Part shown: positions 8,100 to 15,965 of the stretch, piece by piece
How the letters are laid out: the number at the start of each line of letters is the position of its first letter
Position numbering within the stretch: position 1 is the first letter of the stretch
Assembly (NCBI GenBank): GCA_947380835.1
Contig: CANCSL010000009.1
Location: forward strand, 1 to 31,774
DNA length: 31,774 nucleotides
From: Actinomycetota bacterium
Lineage (GTDB): Bacteria > Actinomycetota > Actinomycetes > Nanopelagicales > Nanopelagicaceae
Reading direction: 5' to 3'
Program-made: the position numbers and the translations under genes
The notes under the pieces: generated by a model
The model's input: the letters and a program-made list of their open reading frames with translations, nothing else
What the model was told of the DNA's origin: nothing
The model's database searches: none

Positions 8100-8572
8100 T
8101 CGGAATCACCCTTAAGGGATTTAAATTCAATTTCCAGTACAGCTTTTTTCACATCGGCATAATTAACAGTGCGATCATCAACCAGCGCGGATTCGTCACT
8201 GGCATCGCCAATGCGGCCCTTAACTTCAGATCCGTCGTTCAAGACAACGGCCACGAGGCGACCATGATTCTTGCGCCAGTGGCGCGGCAAAGTGAGGGGA
8301 CGATCGATACCTGGAGAAGTCACTTCTAAGGTAAATGCTTGATCGCCCAGTACTTCTAAAGTTTCGGTAATTTCAGATATGTCACGCGATACGGCGGTGA
8401 CTTGATCAAGGTTTAGATGGGAATCGCTGTCGACGATTACGGTGAGGATTCGGCTCTTGCCCGCTGGGACGATGGTGATTTCTTCGAGGTAGCAACCCGC
8501 AGCAACAATGGCGGGGGTAATAGCAGTATCGATAGCCACAATAAGTTCTTGTTTATTAAGTTTTTCGGTCAT
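8096..8572 (-). CDS. rimP: Ribosome maturation factor RimP
   Basis: A 158-residue protein needed for 30S subunit maturation. It contains the RimP hallmarks: an N-terminal alpha/beta domain, the segment DLDQVTAVSRDISEITETLE-like around 55-75 (here LNLDQVTAVSRDI), and the conserved FTLEVTSPGIDRPL at about 101-114, followed by a small SH3-like C-terminal domain. It precedes nusA with a 4-bp overlap, the standard rimP-nusA arrangement. AAAGGTA lies 8 nt before the ATG at 8572. The 36 bp upstream (8573-8608) are AT-rich and may hold a promoter, but no -10/-35 pair is convincing. Confidence 0.93.
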   Translation of the reverse strand: MTEKLNKQELIVAIDTAITPAIVAAGCYLEEITIVPAGKSRILTVIVDSDSHLNLDQVTAVSRDISEITETLEVLGDQAFTLEVTSPGIDRPLTLPRHWRKNHGRLVAVVLNDGSEVKGRIGDASDESALVDDRTVNYADVKKAVLEIEFKSLKGDSE

Positions 8573-8608
8573 GAGAAAAGTACCTTTCGGATCTATTTAG
8601 TTTTTTAC

Positions 8609-9379
8609 TTACTTGCTTGCCCACCAATCATAACCGACTTTGGCTATGAGCAAAGTCGTCACTATCAAAAAGACTTTTCGCACTAACGGTGAGCCACCGC
8701 GAATAGCTAGGCGTGAGCCGATGATGGCACCGGTGATATTGGCAATGGCCAGAAGCAGCCCCAAGCGCCACCAAATGTGCCCGGTGAATTGAAAGGAGAG
8801 AATCGCACCGAAATTGGTGGCGATGTTGACAAGTTTGGCGGTGGCGGAGGCCTTTAAAAATGCGTAGCCCACGACTCCTACCAGTAAAAATACTAAGAAG
8901 GTGCCCGTGCCTGGCCCGAAAATGCCGTCATAGAAACCGATGGTTAATCCGAAAAGCGCAACCAGCCATAACCGTTGGATAGGAGAAAAGCGCAGATTTT
9001 CATCCATTCCTAAGTGCGGCTTGCGCCAGGTGTAGATAGCAACTGATATCAAGAGCAGGACGATAATGGGGCGGAAGAGATCTTTAGGAAAACTCGCAGC
9101 CAGCCGTGCGCCAGAAACGGAACCAATAAAGGCGGGTAGCGCCATGGTGACGGTGAGGCGAAGATCGGGTCTGACTTTCTTAAAGTAAGTAAATGCTGCG
9201 GTGCTGGTTCCGAAAATTGCTGGAACTTTATTGGTCCCAAGGATCATCGGAATTGGTTTATCCGAAATACCGATTAGTAGTGCCGGAAGTTGAACTAAAC
9301 CTCCCCCGCCCACCATGGCATCAACAAAGCCAGCGAAGCCTGCAGCAAGAGCCAAAAAGATTGCGGTTGATACCGACAT
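8609..9379 (-). CDS. TSUP-family permease (TauE/SafE/YfcA-like)
   Basis: A 256-residue membrane protein with about 8 hydrophobic segments, typical of the TauE/SafE (TSUP) family of anion permeases. The N-terminal half-repeat motif is FAGFVDAMVGGGGLVQLPALL and LGTNKVPAIFGTSTAAFTYF. The C-terminal half repeats the pattern in GFYDGIFGPGTGTFL and SATAKLVNIATNFGAI. Family members move sulfite, sulfonates, sulfoacetate or formate, or are of unknown substrate; nothing here decides which. Its ATG shares one base with the proS stop codon (TAATG), so it is probably co-transcribed with proS and rimP-nusA. Confidence 0.88.
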   Translation of the reverse strand: MSVSTAIFLALAAGFAGFVDAMVGGGGLVQLPALLIGISDKPIPMILGTNKVPAIFGTSTAAFTYFKKVRPDLRLTVTMALPAFIGSVSGARLAASFPKDLFRPIIVLLLISVAIYTWRKPHLGMDENLRFSPIQRLWLVALFGLTIGFYDGIFGPGTGTFLVFLLVGVVGYAFLKASATAKLVNIATNFGAILSFQFTGHIWWRLGLLLAIANITGAIIGSRLAIRGGSPLVRKVFLIVTTLLIAKVGYDWWASK

Positions 9380-11109
9380 TAATTCGCAGTAACGACCGAA
9401 ACGATTTGAGCTACGGCGCTTTCGAGCAAAACTTCGCTCTTGTCACCTGTGCGACGAACGCGGAGTTCAATTTTGCCGTCGGCAAGGGCTTTACCCACTA
9501 TGACGATAAATGGAATTCCGATGAGTTCGGCATCCTTGAATTTAACGCCTGGTGAGGCATCGCGGCGATCATCCAGCATGATGCGCAAGCCAGCGGCTTC
9601 TAACTCCTTCGCCAATTGCTCGGCCGTATTGAAAGGAAGATCATCTTTTCCGGTCGCAACGATGTGAACATCGGCAGGTGCTACCTCACGTGGCCAATTA
9701 AGACCGAGTTCATCATAAGTTTGCTCGGCGATAGCGGCGACAGCGCGAGAAACTCCGATTCCGTAGGAACCCATTGTCACTACTTGAGATTTTCCATCTT
9801 TATCGAGGACGGTCAGATCTAAAGCTTCGGCATATTTGCGGCCTAATTGAAAGATATGGCCAATTTCAATCGCACGATCAATGACCACTGGAGTGGAGCA
9901 ATTTGGACAGAGATCGCCAGCTCGAACTTCGGCAGCTTCTATAAATTTCTCGATGGTGAAATCTCGCCCGTGCGTCACGAATCGAACGTGCTTATCTCTT
10001 TCGTTGGCACCGGTCACCCAATGCGATCCCAGAACCACGCGCGGATCTGCATAAACGGTAATTCCAAACTTGGCAGCATCTTGAGGTCCAACATAACCCT
10101 TGACCAATCCTGGGTGTTTAGCAAAATCCGCATCTTCAAAGAGGCGAAGTTCAAGGACTCCGGGCAAGTTGGCTTCTAAACGCTTGAGGTCAACTTCACG
10201 ATCTCCAGGAACCAAAATAGAAATTGCCTTGCCATCAGCCATCAACAGAACATTCTTCAAAGTGTCACTAGCTTGATAGCCCTCGCCAAATTTTTCATTG
10301 AGCAGCGTGACCAGCGAATCAATTGTTGGAGTGCTTGGAGAATCGAAGATTTCCATCGCGGCAGGCTCGGCACCGGCGTAAGCATCGACTTTGGTGATCA
10401 TCGCTTCAACGTTAGCGGCATAGCCACATTTCTCGCAGAGCACATAAGTATCTTCACCCGTGGGGCAAGGAGCTAAAAATTCTTCGGATCGAGACCCACC
10501 CATCGCGCCAGATACAGCCGAGACGATGTTGTACTTCATATGCAGCCGCTCGAAAGTCTTGATGTAAGCGTTGCGGTGCTTCTCGTAGGAAACGGCTAAA
10601 CCGGCATCATCGAGATCGAACGAATAGGAATCTTTCATGACAAATTCGCGACCACGAATAATTCCACTGCGCGGACGAGCTTCGTCGCGAAACTTGGTCT
10701 GAATTTGGTAAATAGACAACGGCAAATCTTTATAGGAGGAATACTCCCCCTTCACCATCAAGGTGAACATTTCTTCGTGAGTTGGACCGAGTAAATAGTC
10801 ATTACCCCGGCGATCCTTGAGGCGAAATAAGTTTGGACCGTACTCTTCCCAACGGTTGGTCGACTCGTATGGTTCGCGTGGCAACAATGATGGAAAGTGA
10901 ACTTCTTGAAAGCCGGCCTCATCCATCTCTTCACGAATGATGCGCTCGATATTGCGCAAGGTGATGTAACCCAGTGGCAGCCACGAGTACACCCCGGCCG
11001 CGATTCGTCGGACATAGCCGGCGCGCACCAAGAGGCGGTGGCTGGCTACTTCGGCATCTGCAGGATCATCGCGCAGTGTGCGCAACAGGAGTGTGGACAT
11101 TCGCAACAT
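9379..11109 (-). CDS. proS: Prolyl-tRNA synthetase (bacterial type)
   Basis: A 576-residue class II aminoacyl-tRNA synthetase that charges tRNA-Pro. It is the long bacterial form: the N-terminal catalytic part (MSTLLLRTLRDDPADAEVASHRLLVRAG... and GPTHEEMFT, RDEARPRSGIIRGREFVMKDSYSF), an inserted YbaK-like editing domain (roughly residues 220-390), motif 3 (GSYGIGVSRAVAAIAEQ) and a C-terminal anticodon-binding domain. Family alignment supports the start at 11109; Met4 is a possible alternative. A TAAGGT box ends 6 nt before the ATG and no ribosome-binding site is present, which suggests a leaderless transcript. Confidence 0.97.
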   Translation of the reverse strand: MLRMSTLLLRTLRDDPADAEVASHRLLVRAGYVRRIAAGVYSWLPLGYITLRNIERIIREEMDEAGFQEVHFPSLLPREPYESTNRWEEYGPNLFRLKDRRGNDYLLGPTHEEMFTLMVKGEYSSYKDLPLSIYQIQTKFRDEARPRSGIIRGREFVMKDSYSFDLDDAGLAVSYEKHRNAYIKTFERLHMKYNIVSAVSGAMGGSRSEEFLAPCPTGEDTYVLCEKCGYAANVEAMITKVDAYAGAEPAAMEIFDSPSTPTIDSLVTLLNEKFGEGYQASDTLKNVLLMADGKAISILVPGDREVDLKRLEANLPGVLELRLFEDADFAKHPGLVKGYVGPQDAAKFGITVYADPRVVLGSHWVTGANERDKHVRFVTHGRDFTIEKFIEAAEVRAGDLCPNCSTPVVIDRAIEIGHIFQLGRKYAEALDLTVLDKDGKSQVVTMGSYGIGVSRAVAAIAEQTYDELGLNWPREVAPADVHIVATGKDDLPFNTAEQLAKELEAAGLRIMLDDRRDASPGVKFKDAELIGIPFIVIVGKALADGKIELRVRRTGDKSEVLLESAVAQIVSVVTAN

Positions 11110-11115
11110 GGGGCA

Positions 11116-11146
11116 ACCTTACCGATTAATGCGAACCATTCGTTCG
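11116..11146 (-). promoter_or_regulatory. Putative leaderless promoter of proS with upstream inverted repeat
   Basis: On the minus strand TAAGGT (plus 11116-11121) fits the actinobacterial TANNNT -10 pattern and ends 6 nt before the proS ATG, so transcription would start at or next to the start codon. CGAAC/GTTCG (11132-11136, 11142-11146; 5-nt spacer) lies where a -35 element or operator would be. No canonical -35 is visible. The prediction rests on spacing and the absence of a ribosome-binding site. Confidence 0.38.
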
Positions 11147-11150
11147 GGAA

Positions 11151-12302
11151 TTAGGAGACTGAGACGCTAGGTTCGCCTGAGGCGACACCAGCTTTCTCCA
11201 TCTCTTCTGCAAGACGCATAGCCTCTTCGATCAGAGTCTCAACAATTTGTGCCTCGGGGACGGTCTTGATTACTTCACCCTTGACGAAGATCTGGCCTTT
11301 GCCATTTCCGCTAGCAACGCCCAGGTCGGCTTCGCGGGCTTCACCTGGACCATTGACGACACAGCCCATGACGGCCACGCGCAGTGGAACGGTCATACCT
11401 TCAAGCCCGGCCTGAACTTTTTCAGCTAAGGAATACACGTCAACTTGGGCGCGACCGCAAGAAGGACAGGAAACAATTTCAAGTTTACGTTGACGCAAGT
11501 TGAGGGATTCCAAAATGGAGATACCAACTTTGACTTCTTCAACTGGCGGCGCAGAGAGCGATACGCGAATCGTGTCGCCGATGCCCTCGGCCAAGAGAAT
11601 TCCAAATGCGGTTGCCGATTTAATGGTGCCTTGAAAGAACGGTCCGGCTTCGGTTACGCCAAGGTGTAATGGGTATTCACAACGTTGGGCTAATAAGCGA
11701 TAAGCCTGGACCATCGTGATGGGGTCATGGTGCTTCACCGAAATCTTGATATCGGTAAATCCGTGCTCTTCAAAGAGTGAGGCTTCCCAAAGTGCTGATT
11801 CGACTAATGCCTCTGGGGTCGCCTTTCCGTACTTGGCGAGCAAGCGTGGATCGAGCGAGCCGGCATTCACGCCAATTCGAATTGGAATTCCTGCATCCCC
11901 CGCAGCTTTGGCAACTTCTTTTACTTTGTCATCAAATTGCTTGATATTTCCGGGATTAACTCGAACCGCTGCGCAGCCAGCATCGATAGCCGCAAAAATG
12001 TATTTCGGCTGAAAATGAATATCGGCAATAACGGGGATCTGAGATTTCTTCGCGATCTGGGCCAGGGCATCGGCATCATCTTGGCTGGGGACGGCGACGC
12101 GGACAATCTGGCAACCCGATGCGGTGAGTTCGGCAATCTGTTGCAAGGTGGCATTGACATCGGAAGTCAGAGTCGTACACATAGATTGCACACTTACAGG
12201 CGCATCTCCACCAACCAACACGCTTCCGACCTTGAGCTGCTTGCTCTTGCGTCGAGGCGAGAGAACTGGTGGCGGGGCTGACGGCATTCCAAGATTTACC
12301 AT
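11151..12302 (-). CDS. ispG: 4-hydroxy-3-methylbut-2-en-1-yl diphosphate synthase (flavodoxin) IspG
   Basis: A 383-residue [4Fe-4S] enzyme of the MEP isoprenoid pathway that converts MEcPP to HMBPP. It has an N-terminal TIM-barrel (VGGDAPVSVQSM at about 30-41, ADIHFQPKYIFAAIDAG, VRVNPGNI). The C-terminal cluster-binding domain carries Cys279 and Cys282 in SCPSCGR and Cys314 in MGCVVNGPGEA, with Glu321 the expected fourth ligand. It follows rseP by 29 bp, as in other actinobacteria. The neighbour dxr, from the same pathway and usually beside rseP, is missing from this window. Confidence 0.97.
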   Translation of the reverse strand: MVNLGMPSAPPPVLSPRRKSKQLKVGSVLVGGDAPVSVQSMCTTLTSDVNATLQQIAELTASGCQIVRVAVPSQDDADALAQIAKKSQIPVIADIHFQPKYIFAAIDAGCAAVRVNPGNIKQFDDKVKEVAKAAGDAGIPIRIGVNAGSLDPRLLAKYGKATPEALVESALWEASLFEEHGFTDIKISVKHHDPITMVQAYRLLAQRCEYPLHLGVTEAGPFFQGTIKSATAFGILLAEGIGDTIRVSLSAPPVEEVKVGISILESLNLRQRKLEIVSCPSCGRAQVDVYSLAEKVQAGLEGMTVPLRVAVMGCVVNGPGEAREADLGVASGNGKGQIFVKGEVIKTVPEAQIVETLIEEAMRLAEEMEKAGVASGEPSVSVS

Positions 12303-12331
12303 GTCCGTATTCTGCCTTACTTCTCTATTTG

Positions 12332-13516
12332 TTACATATTGAGATGGATCGGATTGAAAATATCGGCGCCCAAAAGTAGTAATGAGAGCGCTGCTAAAAC
12401 CACAAAAACAAAGATTGTTATTGGCGTCAATCGCTCTACATCAATGGGGTTGGGCGCTGGCAAGCCTTTGCGCCTAGCCCTGCGAAAACGGAAGCCATCG
12501 GCAACGGCTAAGGCCATATGACCGCCATCCAACGGCAAAATCGGCAAGAGATTGAAAATTCCCACGAAAATATTGAGAGAGGCGATGATTAATAGGAAGG
12601 TGGCCAAGCGCTCGCGCACGGAAAGATTCTTATCGCTAGCCGTTTGTGCTGATACTCGAGCAACGCCAACGACGCCGACCAAGCTGGTGGCATCTCGAGG
12701 TTTGCCGCCAAATGTTTGGCCGATCAGCGCTGGAATCTTTGATGGTAAAGAGACCAAAGAAGTAACGCTGCTGGTGAAGAGATCTTTGCTCAGAGTTCCG
12801 GCGTGAATGGCTGCACGATAAGGGTTCTCTGTTTCGGTTCCGAGTTTATTTATCAATCCAATAACGCCGACAGTCTTGCCGTCGCGGACAGTCCCTTGAG
12901 GAGTCAAAGTAAATTCAAGGGTCTCTGATCCCCGCAAAACTTTTACGGTGATGGCTTTCCCCGCAGAGCTACGAATCGTCTTCACGCTGGTTGACCATTG
13001 GTCGACAGAGATACCGTTGATGCTGACGATTCGATCGCCGGCTTTCAGGCCCGCAGAGAATGCCGGTGACGCTGGATCTGTTGCGGTGCAGGTGGCAGCT
13101 GTAGTTAGACACGGAACAACTTCGGCAATAACGGGTGTAACCGTGGTGGTACCGACCCCAACAAAGAGGGCAAAGATAAGTAAGAATCCCAGGACGAAGT
13201 GATTGAACGAACCAGCACCGAGCACGATTAGTCGCTTGGGTGCGGAAGCGCGAACAAAGGCTCGCGGTTGATCTTCCTCAGAGAGAACTTCTCGAGTCGA
13301 CATTCCCACGATGCGGCAGTAACCACCAGCCGGAATTGCCTTGATACCGAACTCAGTTTCACCACGAGTGAACGACCAAACTCTCCGTCCAAAGCCCAGA
13401 AAGAATTCGGTGACCTTCATGTGGAACTTTTTCGCAGTCAGGTAATGGCCAGCTTCGTGAACCATTATTGAGAAAAGTAACGCAACTATGAAGGCGATCA
13501 CTCCGAGAAAACTCAT
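12332..13516 (-). CDS. rseP: Site-2 intramembrane metalloprotease (RseP/Rip1 family, M50)
   Basis: A 394-residue membrane-embedded zinc protease that cleaves anti-sigma factors or other membrane substrates within the bilayer. The first helix carries the HExxH motif (His20-Glu21-x-x-His24 in MVHEAGHYL), followed by a segment ending GFGRRVWSF. A PDZ domain spans about 130-225 (GLKAGDRIVSINGISVDQW). The third metal ligand is in LPLDGGHM (Asp330), and a final hydrophobic helix lies near the C-terminus. M. tuberculosis Rip1 is the nearest familiar homologue. The ATG at 13516 has only a weak AGGTG site and overlaps the stop of a possible 9-codon upstream frame. Confidence 0.94.
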   Translation of the reverse strand: MSFLGVIAFIVALLFSIMVHEAGHYLTAKKFHMKVTEFFLGFGRRVWSFTRGETEFGIKAIPAGGYCRIVGMSTREVLSEEDQPRAFVRASAPKRLIVLGAGSFNHFVLGFLLIFALFVGVGTTTVTPVIAEVVPCLTTAATCTATDPASPAFSAGLKAGDRIVSINGISVDQWSTSVKTIRSSAGKAITVKVLRGSETLEFTLTPQGTVRDGKTVGVIGLINKLGTETENPYRAAIHAGTLSKDLFTSSVTSLVSLPSKIPALIGQTFGGKPRDATSLVGVVGVARVSAQTASDKNLSVRERLATFLLIIASLNIFVGIFNLLPILPLDGGHMALAVADGFRFRRARRKGLPAPNPIDVERLTPITIFVFVVLAALSLLLLGADIFNPIHLNM

Positions 13517-13542
13517 GCACGCACCTGTGACCGATAATTCAT
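13513..13542 (-). other. Possible mini-ORF overlapping the rseP start
   Basis: ATG at 13542 opens a 9-residue frame, MNYRSQVRA, whose TGA (13513-13515) overlaps the rseP ATG as ATGA. AGGAG lies 11 nt upstream of this mini-ORF, a rather long spacing, and AGGT lies 4 nt upstream. It could provide translational coupling for rseP, whose own ribosome-binding site is weak. No independent evidence that it is translated. Confidence 0.22.
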
Positions 13543-13594
13543 TGACCTATCTTCTCCTATTAACCTTAGAAATCGCTCATTACTCTACGGGCGT

Positions 13595-13606
13595 TATAGT
13601 TATCCC
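13595..13606 (+). promoter_or_regulatory. Putative leaderless promoter of gabT
   Basis: TATAGT (13595-13600) is a near-consensus -10 box that ends 6 nt before the gabT ATG at 13607. No Shine-Dalgarno sequence fits in the space, so the mRNA is likely leaderless, a common mode in actinobacteria. The 90-bp region 13517-13606 separates gabT from divergent rseP and must also hold the rseP promoter, for which I see only weak -10 candidates such as TAAGGT. A -35 element is not obvious. Confidence 0.55.
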
Positions 13607-14953
13607 ATGACATTTGGACCCAATATTCCTCAAGAACGACGCTTAGTTACTGCTATTCCTGGCCCAAAATCCCAGGAAATGTTGGCTCGTCGAAGTGAAG
13701 CCACTTCTGCTTCCCTCGGCATGGCTATCCCGGTATTTGTTTCCCATGCGGGCGGCGGCGTCATTGTTGATATTGATGGAAATTCGATCATCGATATGGC
13801 CGCAGGCATTGCCACCGTTAACGTCGGCAATAGCGCCGAACGCGTTGTGGCAAATATGAAAGCCGCTATCGAAGCCTTCACTCATACCTGCTTTACCGTT
13901 GCTCCTTACAGTGGGTATGTCGAGGTCTGCGAAGCCCTCAACCGCATCACCCCCGGCACATTTAAAAAGAAATCCATGTTGGTTAACTCCGGCGCCGAAG
14001 CTGTCGAGAATGCCGTCAAGATCGCTCGCGCTGCTACCAAGCGCCAAGCAGTTGTAGTTTTTGAACACGCCTACCATGGACGAACCAATCTCACGATGGG
14101 AATGACTGCCAAGAACATCCCTTACAAAGAAGGCTTTGGTCCATTCGCTCCCGAGATTTATCGCATGCCGATGGCTTATCCATTCCGCTGGATCGGAGAC
14201 AAGAACAATGTCGCCGCCGAGGCGCTGGATATGGTCACCCACAAGATTGAAAAAGAAATTGGCGCACATAATGTTGCGGCGATTGTTATTGAACCTATTC
14301 AGGGTGAAGGTGGTTTTGTTGTTCCACCAAAGGGTTTTCTTCCAGGCTTGGCAGCTTTCGCCAAAGCTAATGGCATTCTCTTTATCGCTGATGAAGTTCA
14401 AACTGGTTTTGCGCGTACCGGCAACATGTTCGCAGTCGAAGATGAGGGTGTAGAGCCTGACATCATGATTTTGGCAAAGGGCATCGGCGGCGGTCTACCT
14501 ATCGCTGGCGTTACCGGCCGTGCTGAAATTATGGATGTTCCAGTTGGAAGTGGAGTCGGCGGAACTTTCGGTGGTAACCCCATCGCTTGTGCTGCAGCTC
14601 TCGGCGCCATCGCAACAATTGAAGAAGATGGCTTAGTCGAGAAGGCCCGTCATATGGGCGCGATTATCTCTGCGGCGCTGGAGTCAATGAAGGCTAAATA
14701 CGCCATCATCGGTGATGTTCGCGGTCGCGGCGCCATGCAGGCGCTGGAATTCATTATTCCGGGCACAATGGATCCAAATACCAAAGCCATGCAAGATATC
14801 GTCAAGTACTGCCAGCAAAAAGGCGTACTCCTACTAACCGCCGGAACCTACAGCAACGTCATTCGCTTGTTGCCACCGCTGGTTATGCCGGATCACCTCT
14901 TGAATGAGGCGCTGGCTATTTTGGATGAAGCGATTGCGGCTTCTAACGTTTAA
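13607..14953 (+). CDS. gabT: 4-aminobutyrate aminotransferase GabT
   Basis: A 448-residue PLP-dependent class III aminotransferase that moves the amino group of GABA to 2-oxoglutarate, giving succinic semialdehyde and glutamate. Visible features: the actinobacterial GabT opening RRLVTAIPGPKSQEMLARR, NSGAEAVENAVKIAR (127-141), HAYHGRTNLTMGMTAKN, the cofactor-binding ADEVQTGF (Asp262) and the Schiff-base lysine Lys291 in ILAKGIGGGLPIAG. It closely resembles mycobacterial GabT along its length. It is the only clear plus-strand gene, divergent from rseP and convergent with speB (4 bp between stops), and has a terminator embedded in speB. Action on putrescine or other omega-amines cannot be excluded. 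Confidence 0.95.
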   Translation: MTFGPNIPQERRLVTAIPGPKSQEMLARRSEATSASLGMAIPVFVSHAGGGVIVDIDGNSIIDMAAGIATVNVGNSAERVVANMKAAIEAFTHTCFTVAPYSGYVEVCEALNRITPGTFKKKSMLVNSGAEAVENAVKIARAATKRQAVVVFEHAYHGRTNLTMGMTAKNIPYKEGFGPFAPEIYRMPMAYPFRWIGDKNNVAAEALDMVTHKIEKEIGAHNVAAIVIEPIQGEGGFVVPPKGFLPGLAAFAKANGILFIADEVQTGFARTGNMFAVEDEGVEPDIMILAKGIGGGLPIAGVTGRAEIMDVPVGSGVGGTFGGNPIACAAALGAIATIEEDGLVEKARHMGAIISAALESMKAKYAIIGDVRGRGAMQALEFIIPGTMDPNTKAMQDIVKYCQQKGVLLLTAGTYSNVIRLLPPLVMPDHLLNEALAILDEAIAASNV

Positions 14954-14957
14954 ATAT

Positions 14958-15956
14958 TTAACGATCTAAGAGATTACGGGTGGGACTATATGTCCCACCC
15001 TTTTTTCTTAAGGTAATAGCGCTCAGGGCTTCGAGCACAACGCGATTGGCGAGAATGGCAGTGATGTCGGCGCTGTCATAGGCAGGTGCAACTTCCACCA
15101 CATCAATTCCCACAATGGGAAGTTCAAGACAGATTCTTCGAACTGCCTCTAATAGTTCACGACTTGTCATACCACCAGGCTCAGGTGTCCCGGTGCCCGG
15201 AGCCATACCCGGATCGACAACATCAATATCTACGGAGAGGAAGACGCCGTCGCAGCCATCTAGCAAGGTGACAAAAGATTCATCTAAGACAGCGGTCATG
15301 CCCCGATGATGGATTTCAGTCATCTCATAAGAGCGCATCCCTTGATCGCGCATCCACTTCAAAGTTACATCGTCTGGCCAATATCCACGCAGACCCAATT
15401 GCAGGAAGCGATCGCCGCGAACCGCGCCAGTATCAATAAGCCTGCGCATGGGAGTTCCGTGTCCGACGAGTGCGCCAAATTGAGATTCGCCAGTGTCGGC
15501 ATGTGCATCGAAATGAATCATCGAGATTTTGCCCATGCCGCGGTGATGGGCGATGCCGGCTACATCTGCAGAGGCAATGGAATGATCTCCCCCGAGAATT
15601 ACTGGAATCGCACCAGCGCGAGAAATGAGCTCGGTTGCTTCCTCCAACACCTTTAGCGATGCAGTGAGGTCGCCCCCAGGCATCAGGAGATCGCCAGCAT
15701 CAAAAATCTTCAATTCTTTCAAGGCATCAACGCGCATCGAGAGATGTGGACGTTCGCCATCATGGGGCAAGTAATCTCCGGCGCGAATCGCTTGTGGGCC
15801 AAACTTGGCACCAGATCGGTGGGAAGTACCGCTATCTATGGGCGCTCCGACAATGATGACATCGGCGCCGGCAAAGGATTCAGGCTTTTCCAGATCGCAG
15901 GCAGGAATGCCTAAGAAGGTGAAATTGGGGCCATACATGTTTCCAAGATTTGCCAT
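14958..15956 (-). CDS. speB: Agmatinase / guanidinobutyrase-type ureohydrolase
   Basis: A 332-residue binuclear manganese ureohydrolase that releases urea from agmatine (giving putrescine) or from 4-guanidinobutyrate (giving GABA). All metal ligands are present: His125 in GGDHS, Asp150/His152/Asp154 in HFDAHADT, and Asp243/Asp245 in SVDIDVVDP. GTGTPEPGG at 254-262 and GIDVVEVAPAYD are typical of the agmatinase branch. Substrate choice among agmatine, guanidinobutyrate and guanidinopropionate is not settled by these motifs. The domain should end near ITLRKK (about 319); the remaining residues are encoded by the gabT terminator and look like read-through extension. It is the last gene of the pot operon, 9 bp after potC. 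Confidence 0.88.
   Translation of the reverse strand: MANLGNMYGPNFTFLGIPACDLEKPESFAGADVIIVGAPIDSGTSHRSGAKFGPQAIRAGDYLPHDGERPHLSMRVDALKELKIFDAGDLLMPGGDLTASLKVLEEATELISRAGAIPVILGGDHSIASADVAGIAHHRGMGKISMIHFDAHADTGESQFGALVGHGTPMRRLIDTGAVRGDRFLQLGLRGYWPDDVTLKWMRDQGMRSYEMTEIHHRGMTAVLDESFVTLLDGCDGVFLSVDIDVVDPGMAPGTGTPEPGGMTSRELLEAVRRICLELPIVGIDVVEVAPAYDSADITAILANRVVLEALSAITLRKKGGTYSPTRNLLDR
14978..15006 (+). terminator. Intrinsic terminator of gabT, inside the speB coding end
   Basis: GGGTGGGAC (14978-14986) pairs perfectly with GTCCCACCC (14992-15000) around TATAT, followed by T6 (15001-15006): a strong rho-independent terminator for plus-strand transcription. It begins 24 nt after the gabT stop. 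The same bases encode about the last 15 residues of speB on the opposite strand. In the minus direction there is no U-tract, so speB transcription is not terminated by it. Confidence 0.9.
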
Positions 15957-15965
15957 GAGGCAAAC

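Noticed and set aside
13643..14401. 252-codon minus-strand open frame inside gabT
   Set aside because: Antisense shadow of gabT; no recognisable domain, and gabT on the plus strand is certain.
14978..15000. Terminator hairpin acting in both directions
   Set aside because: On the minus strand the hairpin is followed by GTAATCTC, not a T-tract, and comes before the speB stop, so it should not end speB transcription.
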